64,000 nt of DNA, taken from assembly GCA_019634955.1 (NCBI GenBank), contig JAHCAK010000016.1:19306-83305 (forward strand), written 5' to 3'. The stretch's first letter is position 1. The number at the start of each line of letters is the position of its first letter. Source of the stretch: Burkholderiales bacterium. GTDB lineage: Bacteria > Pseudomonadota > Gammaproteobacteria > Burkholderiales > Usitatibacteraceae. The notes below the pieces were generated by a model. That model saw only the letters and a list, made by a program, of their open reading frames with translations. It searched no databases and was not told where the DNA came from. Position numbers and translations under genes: made by a program. Shown here in pieces: positions 1 to 12,682 of the stretch.

Positions 1-232
1 CCAGCGGGATGGCGACGGGCTCCGCGCCCCCCGCGGCCACGATGGCGTCGTAGGTCCCGGTGAGCGCGTCGGGCTTCCTGCCCAGCAGCGCCACGGTGGC
101 CCCGTGGGCGGCGCACGCCAACGCGACCGCGCGCCCCAGCCCGCGCCCGGCGCCGGTCACCAGCACCACGCGGTCCTTCAGGAAGCCGGCCGGCGCCTGC
201 CAGCTCGCGGAAATCGTCGTCTTGTCGTTCAT
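1..232 (-). CDS. YciK-like short-chain dehydrogenase/reductase (partial)
   Basis: This is the N-terminal 77 codons of an SDR-family oxidoreductase; the rest lies outside the left edge. The visible protein has a Rossmann dinucleotide-binding start ([17 protein letters not shown], about residues 23-39). It is followed by a GR-K and YDAIVAAGG stretch typical of YciK-type NAD(P)-dependent reductases. The start ATG at 232 overlaps the hpnE stop in an ATGA junction, so the gene is translationally coupled to the hpnCDE operon and is its fourth member. The substrate is unknown. A link to squalene or hopanoid formation is only suggested by position, because YciK relatives also occur alone. Confidence 0.8.
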   Translation of the reverse strand, partial: MNDKTTISASWQAPAGFLKDRVVLVTGAGRGLGRAVALACAAHGATVALLGRKPDALTGTYDAIVAAGGAEPVAIPL

Positions 233-1527
233 GTCGTCTGCCTGTTCGTGAAATGGGCGGCGGCGCGCAGGCCGCTCGCGACGGCCGCCTCCAGGGTGGC
301 GGGGTAGGGCCCCTCGGTGTAGTCGCCGGCCAGCACCAGCCCGGGCTCGCCCGTTTCCGCCGGCGGGCGGAAGGCGCCCGGCACGCAGGCGAAGGTGGCG
401 CGCTTCTCGGTGATCACCTTCGTCCATCGCGGCGGGTCGATGGTGCCGCCGAGCCGCTCGACCTCGCGGTGCACGGCGGTGGCGAGCACGTCGTGGTCCA
501 GCGCGGCCTGCGCGCGCGAGGCCGAGATCACCGCGGCCACCAGCCCGCGCGGGCCGCCGAGGGCCTCGCGGTCGAAGAGCCACTGCGCGTGCCCGCTTTC
601 CACGCCCGTCATGGGGAAGGGCAGCGTCGCGCGCGCGTCGTATTGCAGGTACACGGTGGTGATGGGCTCGTGCGCGATGGCCGAGAGCCGCGCGGCCAGC
701 GGCGCGAGCGCGGGGACGCCCCCGAGTAGCGCGGCCGCCTCGTAGGGGGCCGTCGCGCAAACCACGCCGTCGAAGGCGCGCGCGCCCTCGGGCGTCGCGA
801 GCCGCCAGCCATCGCCCGCGCGGGCGAGCGACTGCACGCGCGCGCCCAGCACGATCTCGGTGCCGCGCTCGCCCAGCCACGCGATGGCCGGGTCGGGCAG
901 CAGCGTCGAGAGGTCCCACGCCGGAAGGAGGAGGTCGGAATCCTCGCGGCGCCGCAGGAGCGCGTCGCGCAGCACGCGCGCGAAGACGGCGGCGTCGGCC
1001 CGCTCGGCCGGCGTGTTGAGCGCCGCCACGCAGAGCGGCTCCCACAGCAGCCGCCGCAGCCGCTCGGGCTGCCCGAGCCGCGCGAGGAAACCGGCCACCG
1101 TCTCGCCGGGGGTCGCCGCGGCCTCCGCGCGCCGCAGCGCCATCGAGAGCCGCATCGCCGCCAGGCGTTCCCCGGCCGAGAGCCCGCGGGCCAGCGCGAG
1201 CGCCGTGGCCAGGTGCAGCGGCGCGGGCAGCCCCGGCGCGGCGAAATCGAGCGCGCCGGGGTAGTGGATCGCGAGGCGGTGGCGGCGCACGGCGCTCGCG
1301 GGGACGCCGACGGCCTCCATCAGGGCGAGCGTCTCGCGGTAGGCGCCCAGCAGGACGTGCTGGCCGTTGTCGAGCGTGGTGCCGCGGTACTCCACGCGCC
1401 GCGCCCGCCCGCCGGCCGTGCGGTTGGCGTCGAAGAGCGTGACGGGGGCGCCGGCCTGCACGAGCGCGACCGCCGCGGCAATGCCCGAGTAACCCGCCCC
1501 GATGACGGCGATGCGACCGGTGGCCAA
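229..1527 (-). CDS. hpnE: Hydroxysqualene dehydroxylase HpnE
   Basis: A flavin-dependent amine-oxidase/phytoene-desaturase-like protein of 432 residues. In the HpnCDE route it reduces hydroxysqualene to squalene. An FAD-binding GAGYSG motif sits at residues 10-15, followed by a family-typical GGRARR segment (39-44) and the [10 protein letters not shown] region. A C-terminal [17 protein letters not shown] block closes the FAD site. The start is a TTG five bases after the hpnD stop; there is no better ATG nearby, so the exact N-terminus is uncertain. It is the third gene of a tightly packed minus-strand operon hpnC-hpnD-hpnE-SDR. The pathway feeds hopanoid or other squalene-derived lipids, but no squalene-hopene cyclase is visible in this window. 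Confidence 0.9.
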   Translation of the reverse strand: MATGRIAVIGAGYSGIAAAVALVQAGAPVTLFDANRTAGGRARRVEYRGTTLDNGQHVLLGAYRETLALMEAVGVPASAVRRHRLAIHYPGALDFAAPGLPAPLHLATALALARGLSAGERLAAMRLSMALRRAEAAATPGETVAGFLARLGQPERLRRLLWEPLCVAALNTPAERADAAVFARVLRDALLRRREDSDLLLPAWDLSTLLPDPAIAWLGERGTEIVLGARVQSLARAGDGWRLATPEGARAFDGVVCATAPYEAAALLGGVPALAPLAARLSAIAHEPITTVYLQYDARATLPFPMTGVESGHAQWLFDREALGGPRGLVAAVISASRAQAALDHDVLATAVHREVERLGGTIDPPRWTKVITEKRATFACVPGAFRPPAETGEPGLVLAGDYTEGPYPATLEAAVASGLRAAAHFTNRQTT

Positions 1528-1531
1528 CGCC

Positions 1532-2365
1532 TCAGCCCCCGATCCAGGTCTTCCACGCGATCCAGAGCTTGCGGATCGGGGTGAGGGAGACGCGGCCCTC
1601 GAGCACCGGGAAGCCGTCGCGGCGGATCTCGGCGAGCAAGGTGCGGTAGATCGCGGCCATGATGAGCCCGGCGCGCTGGTTGCGGCGGTCCTCGGGGTGC
1701 AGCCTCGCGATGGCTCGCGCGTAGGTGGCTTCCGCCCGGTCGGCCTGCCCGGCCATCACGGCGCGGAAGGCCTCGCCGCCGCGGCGCGAGAGGATGTCCT
1801 CCACCGTGAGGCCGTGGCGCGCGAGCTCGTCGGCCGGGAGGTACACGCGGCCGCGGCGCGCGTCCTCGCCCACGTCGCGGATGATGTTGGTGAGCTGGAA
1901 GGCGAGGCCCAGCTCCTCGGCGTACTCGAGGGTGGCGGCGTGGCGGTAGCCGAAGATGCCGGCCGAGAGCTGGCCCACGACGCCGGCCGCGCGGTGGCAG
2001 TAGAGCCTGAGCTCCTCGAAATCGGCGTAGCGGTGGCGCACGAGGTCCATCTCCATGCCGTCGATGATCTCGTTCATGCGCGCGCCGTCGATGCCCATGG
2101 GCGCCACGAACGGGGCGAGCGCCTTCGTGACCGGGTGCGAGGGGTGGCCGGCCATCAGGTCGGCGACCTCGGTGCGCCACCACGCGAGCTTGGCGCGCGC
2201 GACGTCCAGGTCGCTCGCCTCGTCGGCCACGTCGTCCACCTCGCGGCAGAAGGCGTAGAAGGCCGTGATGGCCCGGCGCTTCTCCGCGGGCAGGAAGAGG
2301 AAGCTGTAGTAGAAGCTCGAGCCGCTGGCGGCCGCCTTCTGCTGGCAGTAGTCGTCGGGAGTCAT
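1532..2365 (-). CDS. hpnD: Presqualene diphosphate synthase HpnD
   Basis: A trans-isoprenyl diphosphate synthase of the squalene/phytoene synthase family, 277 residues. HpnD condenses two farnesyl diphosphates to presqualene diphosphate. Both aspartate-rich metal-binding motifs are present: REVDDVADE at residues 41-49 and the [16 protein letters not shown] region in the second half. The ATG at 2365 is preferred because it overlaps the hpnC stop (ATGA) and gives the classical [20 protein letters not shown] start. The reading frame stays open about 79 codons further upstream, but that stretch is the shadow of hpnC. It pairs with the adjacent HpnC and HpnE to make squalene from FPP. Confidence 0.94.
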   Translation of the reverse strand: MTPDDYCQQKAAASGSSFYYSFLFLPAEKRRAITAFYAFCREVDDVADEASDLDVARAKLAWWRTEVADLMAGHPSHPVTKALAPFVAPMGIDGARMNEIIDGMEMDLVRHRYADFEELRLYCHRAAGVVGQLSAGIFGYRHAATLEYAEELGLAFQLTNIIRDVGEDARRGRVYLPADELARHGLTVEDILSRRGGEAFRAVMAGQADRAEATYARAIARLHPEDRRNQRAGLIMAAIYRTLLAEIRRDGFPVLEGRVSLTPIRKLWIAWKTWIGG

Positions 2366-3201
2366 GGGGCGGCCATGCCGACGGGCATGGGCCTCCAGAA
2401 GATCGCTTTCCACAGGATGCGCCCCCAGTCCCCGGCCTTCAACACCGGGCGGTGGGCGAAGACGTCGCCCTGCACGGCCTCGATGCGGTCGAGGATGCGC
2501 AGGCCCCCGGCGCAGATGGCGCGGATCTCGAGGCCCATGCGGCCCGGCAGTCGCGACCCCAGCGGCGTGCCCGCGCGCATCATGGCCCGCGCGCGCTGGC
2601 ACTGGAAGCGCATGAGGTCGCCCCAGGCAAAGTCGGCCCGGCCGGCGGCGAGCTGCGCCTCGGTGACGCCGAAGCGCTCGAGGTCCTCCTGCGGCAGGTA
2701 GACGCGGCCCTTGCCCCAGTCCACGGCCACGTCCTGCCAGTGGTTGATGAGCTGCAGGCTGGAGCAGATGGCGTCCGAGTCGCGCAGGTTCGCCGGGTCG
2801 TTCTTGCGGAAAAGTGCGAGCAGCAGCCGCCCCACCGGGTCGGCCGAGCGGCGGCAGTAGTCCATCAGCTCGTCGAAGGTGGCATAGCGCTTCTTGGTCA
2901 CGTCCTGGCGGAAGGCGTCCAGCAGGTCGTGGAAGAGGGCGAGCGGCAAGTCGTGGGCGACGATGGCGTCGTGCAGGCGCGAGAAGACGGGGTCGTCGGG
3001 GCGCTCGCGGCGGCCGATGCGGTCGAGGTTGCGCGCATAGCCGTCGAGGAGCGCCAGGCGCTCGGCGTCGGGCCGGTCGCCCTCGTCGGCGAAGTCGTCG
3101 GCGCTGCGGGCGAAGGCGTAGATCGCCTCGATCGGGGTGCGCAGGCGGGCCGGCAGCAACCAGGAGGCGACGGGGAAGTTCTCGTAGTGCTCGACCGGCA
3201 A
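2362..3201 (-). CDS. hpnC: Hydroxysqualene synthase HpnC
   Basis: First gene of the squalene operon and a second squalene/phytoene synthase-family member, about 279 residues. It converts presqualene diphosphate to hydroxysqualene. The motifs ARSADDFADE (residues 31-40) and QLINHWQDVAVDWGKGRVYLP-type helix are intact. I chose the TTG at 3201, which gives MPVEHYENFPVAS, the usual family N-terminus. An ATG at 3258 would add 19 residues but would place a TATAAT box inside the coding region, so it is less likely. No good Shine-Dalgarno precedes the TTG, and the start remains uncertain. Confidence 0.88.
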   Translation of the reverse strand: MPVEHYENFPVASWLLPARLRTPIEAIYAFARSADDFADEGDRPDAERLALLDGYARNLDRIGRRERPDDPVFSRLHDAIVAHDLPLALFHDLLDAFRQDVTKKRYATFDELMDYCRRSADPVGRLLLALFRKNDPANLRDSDAICSSLQLINHWQDVAVDWGKGRVYLPQEDLERFGVTEAQLAAGRADFAWGDLMRFQCQRARAMMRAGTPLGSRLPGRMGLEIRAICAGGLRILDRIEAVQGDVFAHRPVLKAGDWGRILWKAIFWRPMPVGMAAP

Positions 3202-3232
3202 GGGGAGGGCGGGAAACGCTTGAATTTTCGGG

Positions 3233-3238
3233 ATTATA
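3233..3238 (-). promoter_or_regulatory. -10 box for the hpnC operon
   Basis: A perfect TATAAT reading leftward, 31 bases before the proposed hpnC TTG start. It lies back to back with the tRNA-Leu -10 box in a short divergent promoter region. The -35 region is GC-rich and not recognisable. Confidence 0.5.
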
Positions 3239-3288
3239 TCGGTCCGGGGCGGCCCCATGCGCGGTCTCGGGCGCGGCCCGGCTTCGGG

Positions 3289-3294
3289 TATAAT
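3289..3294 (+). promoter_or_regulatory. -10 box for tRNA-Leu
   Basis: A perfect TATAAT 12 bases before the first base of tRNA-Leu, a spacing consistent with a tRNA promoter with a few bases of leader. The upstream -35 is not clear. Confidence 0.55.
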
Positions 3295-3306
3295 TCGCGT
3301 CTCACC

Positions 3307-3391
3307 GCGAAAGTGGCGGAATTGGTAGACGCACCGGATTTAGGTTCCGGCGCCGAAAGGCATGGGGGTTCGAGTCCCTTCTTTCGCACCA
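3307..3391 (+). tRNA. tRNA-Leu (TAG)
   Basis: An 85-base class II tRNA. The acceptor stem GCGAAAG pairs with CTTTCGC, and CCA is encoded after an A discriminator. The anticodon stem CCGGA/TCCGG encloses the loop TTTAGGT, giving anticodon TAG (reads CUN leucine codons). A variable arm and the T-loop GGTTCGAGTCC are present. It sits between the divergent hpnC operon and tig. Confidence 0.97.
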
Positions 3392-3491
3392 ATCTCGACC
3401 GGCCGGCGGCAGCCCCGCCGGCCCGCTCCGCGACCGGCAACGGGTCGCCCCTCGCGACGGTGACCCGGGAAAACCTCACAGGACTATCCAC

Positions 3492-4802
3492 ATGCAGCAG
3501 GCAGTCGAAACGAAACCGAGCCCGCTCGAGCGGCAACTGAAGGTGGCGGTGCCCGTCGCGGCGCTGGAGGCGGACATCGCCGACCGCATCAGGAAGCTCG
3601 CCCGCACGGTGAAGATGCAGGGCTTCCGTCCCGGCAAGGTGCCCATCAAGATGGTGGAGCGCCACTACGGCTTCCAGGTGCGCCAGGAAGCGCTCTCGGA
3701 AAGCGTGCAGCGCCTCTTCGCCGAGGCCGTGCGCACGAACAACTTCCGCGTGGCCGGCATGCCGCGCTTCGAGCCCGTGACCGGCGGCGCCGACACGGAG
3801 GCCTTCGAGTTCCAGGCGGTCTTCGAGGTCTATCCCGACATCACCATGGGGGAGCTCTCCTCGGCCGAGGTGAAGCGCCCGGTGACGGCGGTGGAGGAGA
3901 AGGACGTCGACGCCACCATCGAGACGCTCCGGAAGCAGCGCGCCAAGTACGAGCCCGTCACGCGCGGGGCCGCCGACGGCGACCTCGTGAACATCGACTT
4001 CGAGGGCAAGGTGGACGGCGCCCCCTTCGACGGCGGCAAGGGCCAGAACTTCACCGTGGTGCTGGGAGAGGGCCGCATGCTCCCCGACTTCGAGGCGGCC
4101 CTGAAGGGGCTGGCCGAAGGCGGCGAGAAGACCTTCCCGATCACCTTCCCCGAGGACTACGTCGATCACCTCAAGGGCAAGACGGCGGAGTTCTCCGTCA
4201 AGGTGAACCAGGTGGCCGAGCCGAAGCTCCCCCCGGTGGACGCGGAGTTCGCGAAGAGCCTCGGCGTGGAGGACGGCGACGTCGCCCGCATGCGCGCCGA
4301 GATCCGCCAGAACGTCGAGCGCGAGGTGAAGAAGCGCGTGCAGTCGCGCGTGAAGGACCAGGTGATGGCCGGCCTCGTCTCGAGCGCCACCTTCGAGGTG
4401 CCGCGCGCCCTCATGGACGCCGAGATCGCCCGCATGCAGGAGCTGGCCGTGGCCGACCTCAAGCAGCGCGGCATGACGACCGAGGGCATCCAGCTCCCGG
4501 CCGACCTCTTCGCCGACCGCGCGAGGAGCCGCGTGACGCTGGGCCTGCTGGTCGCCGACCTCGTGCGGAAGAACGACCTCTCCGCGCGCCCCGAGCAGGT
4601 GCGCAAGGTGATCGAGGAGCACGCCGAGAGCTTCGAGCAGCCCGCCGAGATGGTGCGCTGGTTCTACGGCCAGCCCGAGCGCATGGCCGAAGTCGAGGCG
4701 CTCGTGATGGAGGACAACGTCGTAGAATGGTCGCTCGCGCGGATGAAGGTGGAGGACCAGGTCACCCCCTTCGACGAGCTGATGGGCACGAAGAAGCCCT
4801 GA
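3492..4802 (+). CDS. tig: Trigger factor, ribosome-associated chaperone and PPIase
   Basis: Full-length trigger factor (436 residues), which binds ribosomal protein L23 at the exit tunnel and shields nascent chains. The N-terminal ribosome-binding signature GFRPGKVP is at residues 44-51. It is followed by the FKBP-type PPIase domain (around 150-240, with [14 protein letters not shown] and [13 protein letters not shown]) and a helical C-terminal domain. It is followed directly by clpP (17-base gap) and clpX, the conserved proteobacterial order, so the three are probably co-transcribed. There is no strong Shine-Dalgarno before the ATG. Confidence 0.97.
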   Translation: MQQAVETKPSPLERQLKVAVPVAALEADIADRIRKLARTVKMQGFRPGKVPIKMVERHYGFQVRQEALSESVQRLFAEAVRTNNFRVAGMPRFEPVTGGADTEAFEFQAVFEVYPDITMGELSSAEVKRPVTAVEEKDVDATIETLRKQRAKYEPVTRGAADGDLVNIDFEGKVDGAPFDGGKGQNFTVVLGEGRMLPDFEAALKGLAEGGEKTFPITFPEDYVDHLKGKTAEFSVKVNQVAEPKLPPVDAEFAKSLGVEDGDVARMRAEIRQNVEREVKKRVQSRVKDQVMAGLVSSATFEVPRALMDAEIARMQELAVADLKQRGMTTEGIQLPADLFADRARSRVTLGLLVADLVRKNDLSARPEQVRKVIEEHAESFEQPAEMVRWFYGQPERMAEVEALVMEDNVVEWSLARMKVEDQVTPFDELMGTKKP

Positions 4803-4819
4803 GACACGAGGAGAACCGC

Positions 4820-5446
4820 TTGAGAGACGAATACCAGGGGCCCGTGGGCCTGGGCCTCATCCCGATGGTGATCGAGCAGTCGGGGCGCGGCGAGCGCGCC
4901 TACGACATCTATTCGCGCCTGCTCAAGGAGCGCGTGATCTTCCTCGTCGGGCCCATCAACGACTCGATGGCCAACCTGATCGTGGCGCAGCTCCTGTTCC
5001 TCGAGAGCGAGAACCCCGACAAGGACATCAACCTCTACATCAACTCGCCCGGCGGCAGCGTCTCGGCGGGGCTCGCCATCTACGACACGATGCAGTTCAT
5101 CAAGCCGGACGTCTCCACCCTCTGCACCGGGCTCGCCGCGAGCATGGGGGCGTTCCTGCTGGCCGCCGGCGCCAAGGGCAAGCGCTTCATCCTGCCCAAC
5201 TCGCGCGTGATGATCCACCAGCCCTCCGGCGGGTTCTCCGGCCAGGCCTCCGACATCGAGATCCACGCGAAGGAGGTCCTGTACCTCAAGCGGCGCCTGA
5301 ACGAGATGATGGCGCAGCACACGGGCCAGCCCATCGAGGTGATCGACCGCGACACCGACCGCGACAATTTCATGGGGTCGGAAGAGGCGGTAAAGTACGG
5401 CCTGGTCGACAAGGTCCTCACCAACCGCGCGCAGGCCGCGGGCTGA
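4820..5446 (+). CDS. clpP: ATP-dependent Clp protease proteolytic subunit ClpP
   Basis: Serine peptidase of 208 residues that forms the tetradecameric chamber loaded by ClpX or ClpA. The catalytic triad is visible: Ser108 in GLAASMGA, His133 in [10 protein letters not shown] and Asp182 in DTDRDNF. The start is a TTG at 4820 with a GAGGAG ribosome site at 4808-4813; this gives the usual N-terminus ahead of [24 protein letters not shown]. The frame is open further upstream into tig, but that extension is not conserved. It lies between tig and clpX. Confidence 0.96.
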   Translation: MRDEYQGPVGLGLIPMVIEQSGRGERAYDIYSRLLKERVIFLVGPINDSMANLIVAQLLFLESENPDKDINLYINSPGGSVSAGLAIYDTMQFIKPDVSTLCTGLAASMGAFLLAAGAKGKRFILPNSRVMIHQPSGGFSGQASDIEIHAKEVLYLKRRLNEMMAQHTGQPIEVIDRDTDRDNFMGSEEAVKYGLVDKVLTNRAQAAG

Positions 5447-5465
5447 CGGGGCGCGGGGAAACGCG

Positions 5466-6731
<1,266 letters not shown>

Positions 6732-6773
6732 CGGGCCCCGCGAATCCCACGCTGAACGGCGGCCTGCGCGGGG

Positions 6774-6803
6774 CTTGACCTCACGGGGCCCCGTCCCCAT
6801 GTA
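6774..6803 (+). promoter_or_regulatory. Sigma-32 (heat-shock) type promoter of lon
   Basis: A CTTGAC element (6774-6779) and CCCCATGTA (6795-6803) are separated by 15 bases. This closely matches the RpoH consensus CTTGAA, 13-15 bases, CCCCATNTA. It lies in the clpX-lon gap, 31 bases before the lon ATG. The spacer contains a GC palindrome. Lon is a classical RpoH target, which supports the call; transcription was not observed. Confidence 0.75.
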
Positions 6804-6833
6804 ACATTGTCGAACACCTCCCAGGAAGCTCCC

Positions 6834-9245
<2,412 letters not shown>

Positions 9246-9278
9246 GGACAACCCCGAACCATCGCAAGGGAGCAAGAC

Positions 9279-9551
9279 GTGAACAAGACGGATCTCATCG
9301 AGGCGATCGCCAAGAGCGCCGACATCTCCAAGGCGGCCGCCGGCCGCGCCCTCGAGGGGGCGCTCGCGGCCATCCGCACCTCGCTGCGCAAGGGCCAGCC
9401 CGTGAGCCTGGTGGGCTTCGGCACCTTCCACGTGGGCCGGCGCGCCTCGCGCTCGGGCAGGAACCCCCGCACCGGCGCGCCCATCAAGATCAAGGCCGCC
9501 AAGGTGCCCAAGTTCCGGGCTGGAAAAGCGCTCCGGGATGCATTAAACTAA
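9279..9551 (+). CDS. hupB: DNA-binding protein HU
   Basis: A 90-residue nucleoid protein of the HU/IHF family that bends and compacts DNA. It starts [26 protein letters not shown] and carries the DNA-contacting arm [24 protein letters not shown]. The start codon is GTG with an AAGGGAG site upstream. It follows lon, a widely conserved order. Its stop is only 10 bases before tRNA-Val, so HU and the two tRNAs may share a transcript that ends at the terminator at 9741-9773. Confidence 0.96.
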   Translation: MNKTDLIEAIAKSADISKAAAGRALEGALAAIRTSLRKGQPVSLVGFGTFHVGRRASRSGRNPRTGAPIKIKAAKVPKFRAGKALRDALN

Positions 9552-9561
9552 TGGGCTTCCC

Positions 9562-9637
9562 GGGTGCTTAGCTCAGTTGGTAGAGCGTCGCCCTTACAAG
9601 GCGAATGTCGGGGGTTCGAGACCCTCAGCACCCACCA
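9562..9637 (+). tRNA. tRNA-Val (TAC)
   Basis: A 76-base tRNA with acceptor GGGTGCT/AGCACCC, discriminator A and encoded CCA. Anticodon stem TCGCC/GGCGA encloses CTTACAA, giving anticodon TAC. D-loop AGCTCAGTTGGTAGAGC and T-loop GGTTCGAGACC are canonical. It begins 10 bases after hupB. Confidence 0.97.
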
Positions 9638-9655
9638 GCAGTCGGCAGATTTTCG

Positions 9656-9732
9656 GGAGTGGTAGTTCAGTTGGTTAGAATACCGGCCTGTCACGCCGGG
9701 GGTCGCGGGTTCGAGTCCCGTCCACTCCGCCA
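9656..9732 (+). tRNA. tRNA-Asp (GTC)
   Basis: A 77-base tRNA with acceptor GGAGTGG/CCACTCC, discriminator G and encoded CCA. Anticodon stem CCGGC/GCCGG encloses CTGTCAC, giving GTC. It lies 18 bases after tRNA-Val and just before a strong terminator. Confidence 0.97.
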
Positions 9733-9740
9733 GTCCACCA

Positions 9741-9773
9741 GGGCGAACCCGTGCGGGTTCGCCCTTTTCGTTT
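9741..9773 (+). terminator. Rho-independent terminator after tRNA-Asp
   Basis: A perfect 10-base-pair stem (GGGCGAACCC at 9741-9750 with GGGTTCGCCC at 9755-9764) closes a GTGC tetraloop. It is followed by the T-rich tail TTTTCGTTT. It ends the hupB-tRNA transcript and insulates ppiD. Confidence 0.9.
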
Positions 9774-9810
9774 GAACGCCCGCCCCGCCGGGCCCTGAAG
9801 GCGCCAGAGC

Positions 9811-11718
9811 ATGCTCGACAAGATTCGCACGTTCGCCCAGTACAGGATCGTCAAGTTCCTCTTCGCGATCTTCCTCATCATCCCCTTCGGGCTCTTCGGC
9901 ATCGACTACTACTTCCGCACCCCGCTGGGCGGCGACACGGTCGCCACCGTGGGCGACCTGCGGGTGAGCCAGCAGGATTTCGACACGGCCCTGCGCCAGC
10001 AGCAGGAGACGCTCGCGGCCCAGTTCGGGCGGAACTTCGACCAGTCGATCATGGAGAACCCGGAGCTTCGCCGCTCCGTGCTAGACCGCGTGATCAACGA
10101 GCGCCTCGTCTCGCAGGGCGCGCGGCGCGCGGGCGTGTCCATCGACGACAAGGCGCTCGCCGACCGCATCGCCAACGAGCCCGCCTTCCAGGAGGACGGC
10201 AAGTTCTCCCGCGAGCGCTACGAGGCCATCGCGCGGGCGCAGGGCTATTCGGTGGTGGGCCTGGACGAGCTGCTGCGCGACGAGATGCGCCTTTCGCGCT
10301 ACCGCGACGCGATCGTGCGCACGGCCATCGTGCCGCGAGCGACCCTGGAGGGCTTCATCCGCCTCTCCGAGCAGAGCCGCGAGGTGAGCATGGTGGCGAT
10401 CGGGCCGGAGGCGTTCCTGGCCTCCGTGAAGCCCACCGAGGAGCAGCTCAAGGCCTATTACGACGCGCGCGCCAAGGAGTTCGCCGTGCCCGAGCAGGTG
10501 CGCGTGGAGTACGTGGAGCTCTCGCTGGACGCGCTGGCGGCCAGGACCCCGGCCGACCCGGAGGAGGTGAAGAAGTTCTACGAGGCGAACAAGTCGCGCT
10601 TCGTGCAGCGCGAGGAGCGGCGCGCGAGCCACATCCTGCTCACCGTGAAGCCGGACGCCACGGAGGCCGAGAAGAAGGCCGTCGAGGAGAAGGCGAAGGC
10701 GCTCGCGGACGAGGTGCGCAGGAAGCCGGCGTCGTTCGCCGAGGTCGCGAAGAAGCAGTCGCAGGACCCCGGCTCGGCCGTGCAGGGCGGCGACCTCGGG
10801 TTCTTCGCCCGTGGCGCCATGGTGAAGCCCTTCGAGGAGGCCGCCTTCGGCGCGAAGAAGGACGAGATCGTGGGGCCGGTGAAGAGCGACTTCGGCTGGC
10901 ACGTGATCCGCGTGACCGACATCCGCCCGGAGAAGGGCAAGAGCCTCGCCGAGGCGACCCCGGAGATCGAGGCGGAGCTGAAGAAGGGCGTCGCCGCGCG
11001 CCGCTACACCGAGGTGGCCGAGGGGCTCACCAACATCGTCTACGAGCAGTCGACGAGCCTCAAGCCCGCGTCGGATGCCTTCGGACTCGCGGTGCAGCAG
11101 TCGGGCTGGATCCCGAAGGGCGGGGCGGCGCCGGGCGTGCTCAACAACCCGAAGCTCCTCGCGGAGATCTTCTCGGACAACGCCATCAAGGCCAAGCGCA
11201 ACACCGCGGCCATCGAGGTGGCGCCGAGCGTCATGGTCGCCGCGCGCGTGGTCGAGCACAAGCCGGCCGACCAGCGCCCGTTCGACACCGTGCGCGCCTC
11301 GATCGAGCAGCGCTTCAAGCGCGAGGAAGCCGTGAAGCTCGCGGTGGCCGACGGCGAGACGAAGCTCAAGGCCGTGATCGAGGGCAAGGACGCCGGCCTC
11401 AAGTGGCCCGCGCCGCTCGCCGTGAGCCGCCAGAAGCCCGGCGGGCTGCCGCCGCAGGTGCTGGACAAGGTCTTCCGCGCCGACGCGAAGCAGCTGCCCG
11501 CGGTCGTGGGCGTCGCGACGCCCATGGGCTACTCGCTCGTGAAGGTCACCAAGGTGATCGAGGTCGACAAGATCGACGACGACAAGCGCAAGGCGCTGGC
11601 CGAGCAGCTCAAGCAGACCCTGGCGCTCGCCGAGCTGGAGAGCACCCTCGCCACCCTCCGTGGCCGCGTGGGCGTGCAGGTCTCCAAGGAAGCCTTCGAC
11701 CGCAAGCCCACTCCGTAG
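9811..11718 (+). CDS. ppiD: Periplasmic folding chaperone PpiD (SurA-N/PpiC type)
   Basis: A membrane-anchored periplasmic chaperone of 635 residues. One N-terminal transmembrane helix (about 13-33, VKFLFAIFLIIPFGLFGIDY) anchors it at the Sec translocon exit. It is followed by a SurA-N-like domain (about 40-190), a parvulin PPIase domain (about 265-370, with ERRASHILLTVKPDA, GGDLGFFARGAMVKPFEEAAF and FGWHVIRVTDI) and a C-terminal domain. It completes the tig-clpPX-lon-hup-ppiD quality-control block found in many proteobacteria. It ends convergently with fabI across a GGGGAC palindrome. Confidence 0.93.
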   Translation: MLDKIRTFAQYRIVKFLFAIFLIIPFGLFGIDYYFRTPLGGDTVATVGDLRVSQQDFDTALRQQQETLAAQFGRNFDQSIMENPELRRSVLDRVINERLVSQGARRAGVSIDDKALADRIANEPAFQEDGKFSRERYEAIARAQGYSVVGLDELLRDEMRLSRYRDAIVRTAIVPRATLEGFIRLSEQSREVSMVAIGPEAFLASVKPTEEQLKAYYDARAKEFAVPEQVRVEYVELSLDALAARTPADPEEVKKFYEANKSRFVQREERRASHILLTVKPDATEAEKKAVEEKAKALADEVRRKPASFAEVAKKQSQDPGSAVQGGDLGFFARGAMVKPFEEAAFGAKKDEIVGPVKSDFGWHVIRVTDIRPEKGKSLAEATPEIEAELKKGVAARRYTEVAEGLTNIVYEQSTSLKPASDAFGLAVQQSGWIPKGGAAPGVLNNPKLLAEIFSDNAIKAKRNTAAIEVAPSVMVAARVVEHKPADQRPFDTVRASIEQRFKREEAVKLAVADGETKLKAVIEGKDAGLKWPAPLAVSRQKPGGLPPQVLDKVFRADAKQLPAVVGVATPMGYSLVKVTKVIEVDKIDDDKRKALAEQLKQTLALAELESTLATLRGRVGVQVSKEAFDRKPTP

Positions 11719-11729
11719 GGACACCCATT

Positions 11730-11755
11730 GGGGACGGTTCGTCAGAACCGTCCCC
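11730..11755. repeat. GGGGACGGTTC palindrome between ppiD and fabI
   Basis: An 11-base perfect inverted repeat (11730-11740 and 11745-11755) around GTCA, in the 53-base gap between convergent ppiD and fabI. It belongs by sequence to the GGGGAC/GTCCCC repeats at 16.3, 34.4 and 53.7 kb. The hairpin is followed on plus by CTGTCCCTTTT, so it could also act as a transcription terminator for ppiD. Confidence 0.8.
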
Positions 11756-11771
11756 GAAACCTGTCCCTTTT

Positions 11772-12569
11772 CTACTCCTCGCCGGCGAGGCCGGCGGTGG
11801 TGGTGGAGAAGCCGGAATCGACGTAGGTCACCTCGCCGGTGATGCCGCTCGCGAGGTCGGAGAGGAAGAAGGCCGCGGCGTTGCCGACCTCCTCGGTGGT
11901 CACGTTGCGGCGCAGCGGCGCGTTCTTCTCGACGAAGCGGAAGATCTTGCCGAAGTCGCCGATGCCGGCCGCCGCCAGCGTCTTGATGGGCCCCGCCGAG
12001 ATGGCGTTCACGCGGATCCCCTGCGGCCCCAGGCCCATGGCGAGGTAGCGCACGCAGGCCTCCAGGCTCGCCTTGGCGAGCCCCATCACGTTGTAGTGCG
12101 GGATGGAACGCACCGCCCCGAGGTAGGAGAGGGTCACGATGGAACCGCCGCCGCGCGCAGCCATGGCCGGGGCCGCGCCCTTGGCGAGCGCCGCCAGGCT
12201 GTAGCTGGAGATATCGTGCGCGATGCGGAAGGCCTCGCGGGTGACGCTCTCGTGGAACTCGGCCTTGAGCGCCTCGCGCGGGGCGAAGGCGATGGCGTGC
12301 AGCAGGCCGTCGAAGCCCTCCGGCCAGTGCTTCGCGAGGGAAGCGAAGAGCGCGTCGATCTGCGCGTCATCGGCCACGTCGCAGGGGTAGAGGGGCGCGG
12401 CGCCGAATTCCGCCGCCAGGCCCGCCACGCGCTCGCGGATGCCCTCGCCCTGGTAGGTGAAGGCGAGCTCCGCGCCCTCGCGCGCCGCCGCCCTGGCCAC
12501 GCCGTAGGCGATGGACCGGTTGGAGAGCATCCCGGTGACCAGGATGCGCTTGCCCTGCAGGAACCCCAT
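11772..12569 (-). CDS. fabI: Enoyl-[acyl-carrier-protein] reductase FabI (NADH)
   Basis: Catalyses the last reduction in each cycle of fatty-acid elongation. It is 265 residues, the usual FabI length. The N-terminal [17 protein letters not shown] cofactor-binding segment is characteristic of FabI rather than FabG. The active site carries the Tyr-x6-Lys motif (HYNVMGLAK), with a second Tyr upstream in LSYLGAV. I chose the ATG at 12569, which gives [13 protein letters not shown]; the frame is open upstream but not conserved. It is divergent from the peptide-transport operon. Confidence 0.95.
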   Translation of the reverse strand: MGFLQGKRILVTGMLSNRSIAYGVARAAAREGAELAFTYQGEGIRERVAGLAAEFGAAPLYPCDVADDAQIDALFASLAKHWPEGFDGLLHAIAFAPREALKAEFHESVTREAFRIAHDISSYSLAALAKGAAPAMAARGGGSIVTLSYLGAVRSIPHYNVMGLAKASLEACVRYLAMGLGPQGIRVNAISAGPIKTLAAAGIGDFGKIFRFVEKNAPLRRNVTTEEVGNAAAFFLSDLASGITGEVTYVDSGFSTTTAGLAGEE

Positions 12570-12682
12570 CGGCGACGCCCTTTCCAATAGAATTGCGGCA
12601 ATTTTCGGCCGCGTCCGGGGTCGAATTCTACCCTGTTCCCGGTCCCGCTCCCCCGAAGCCCCACGCCGGAGGTCCCCTGCCC

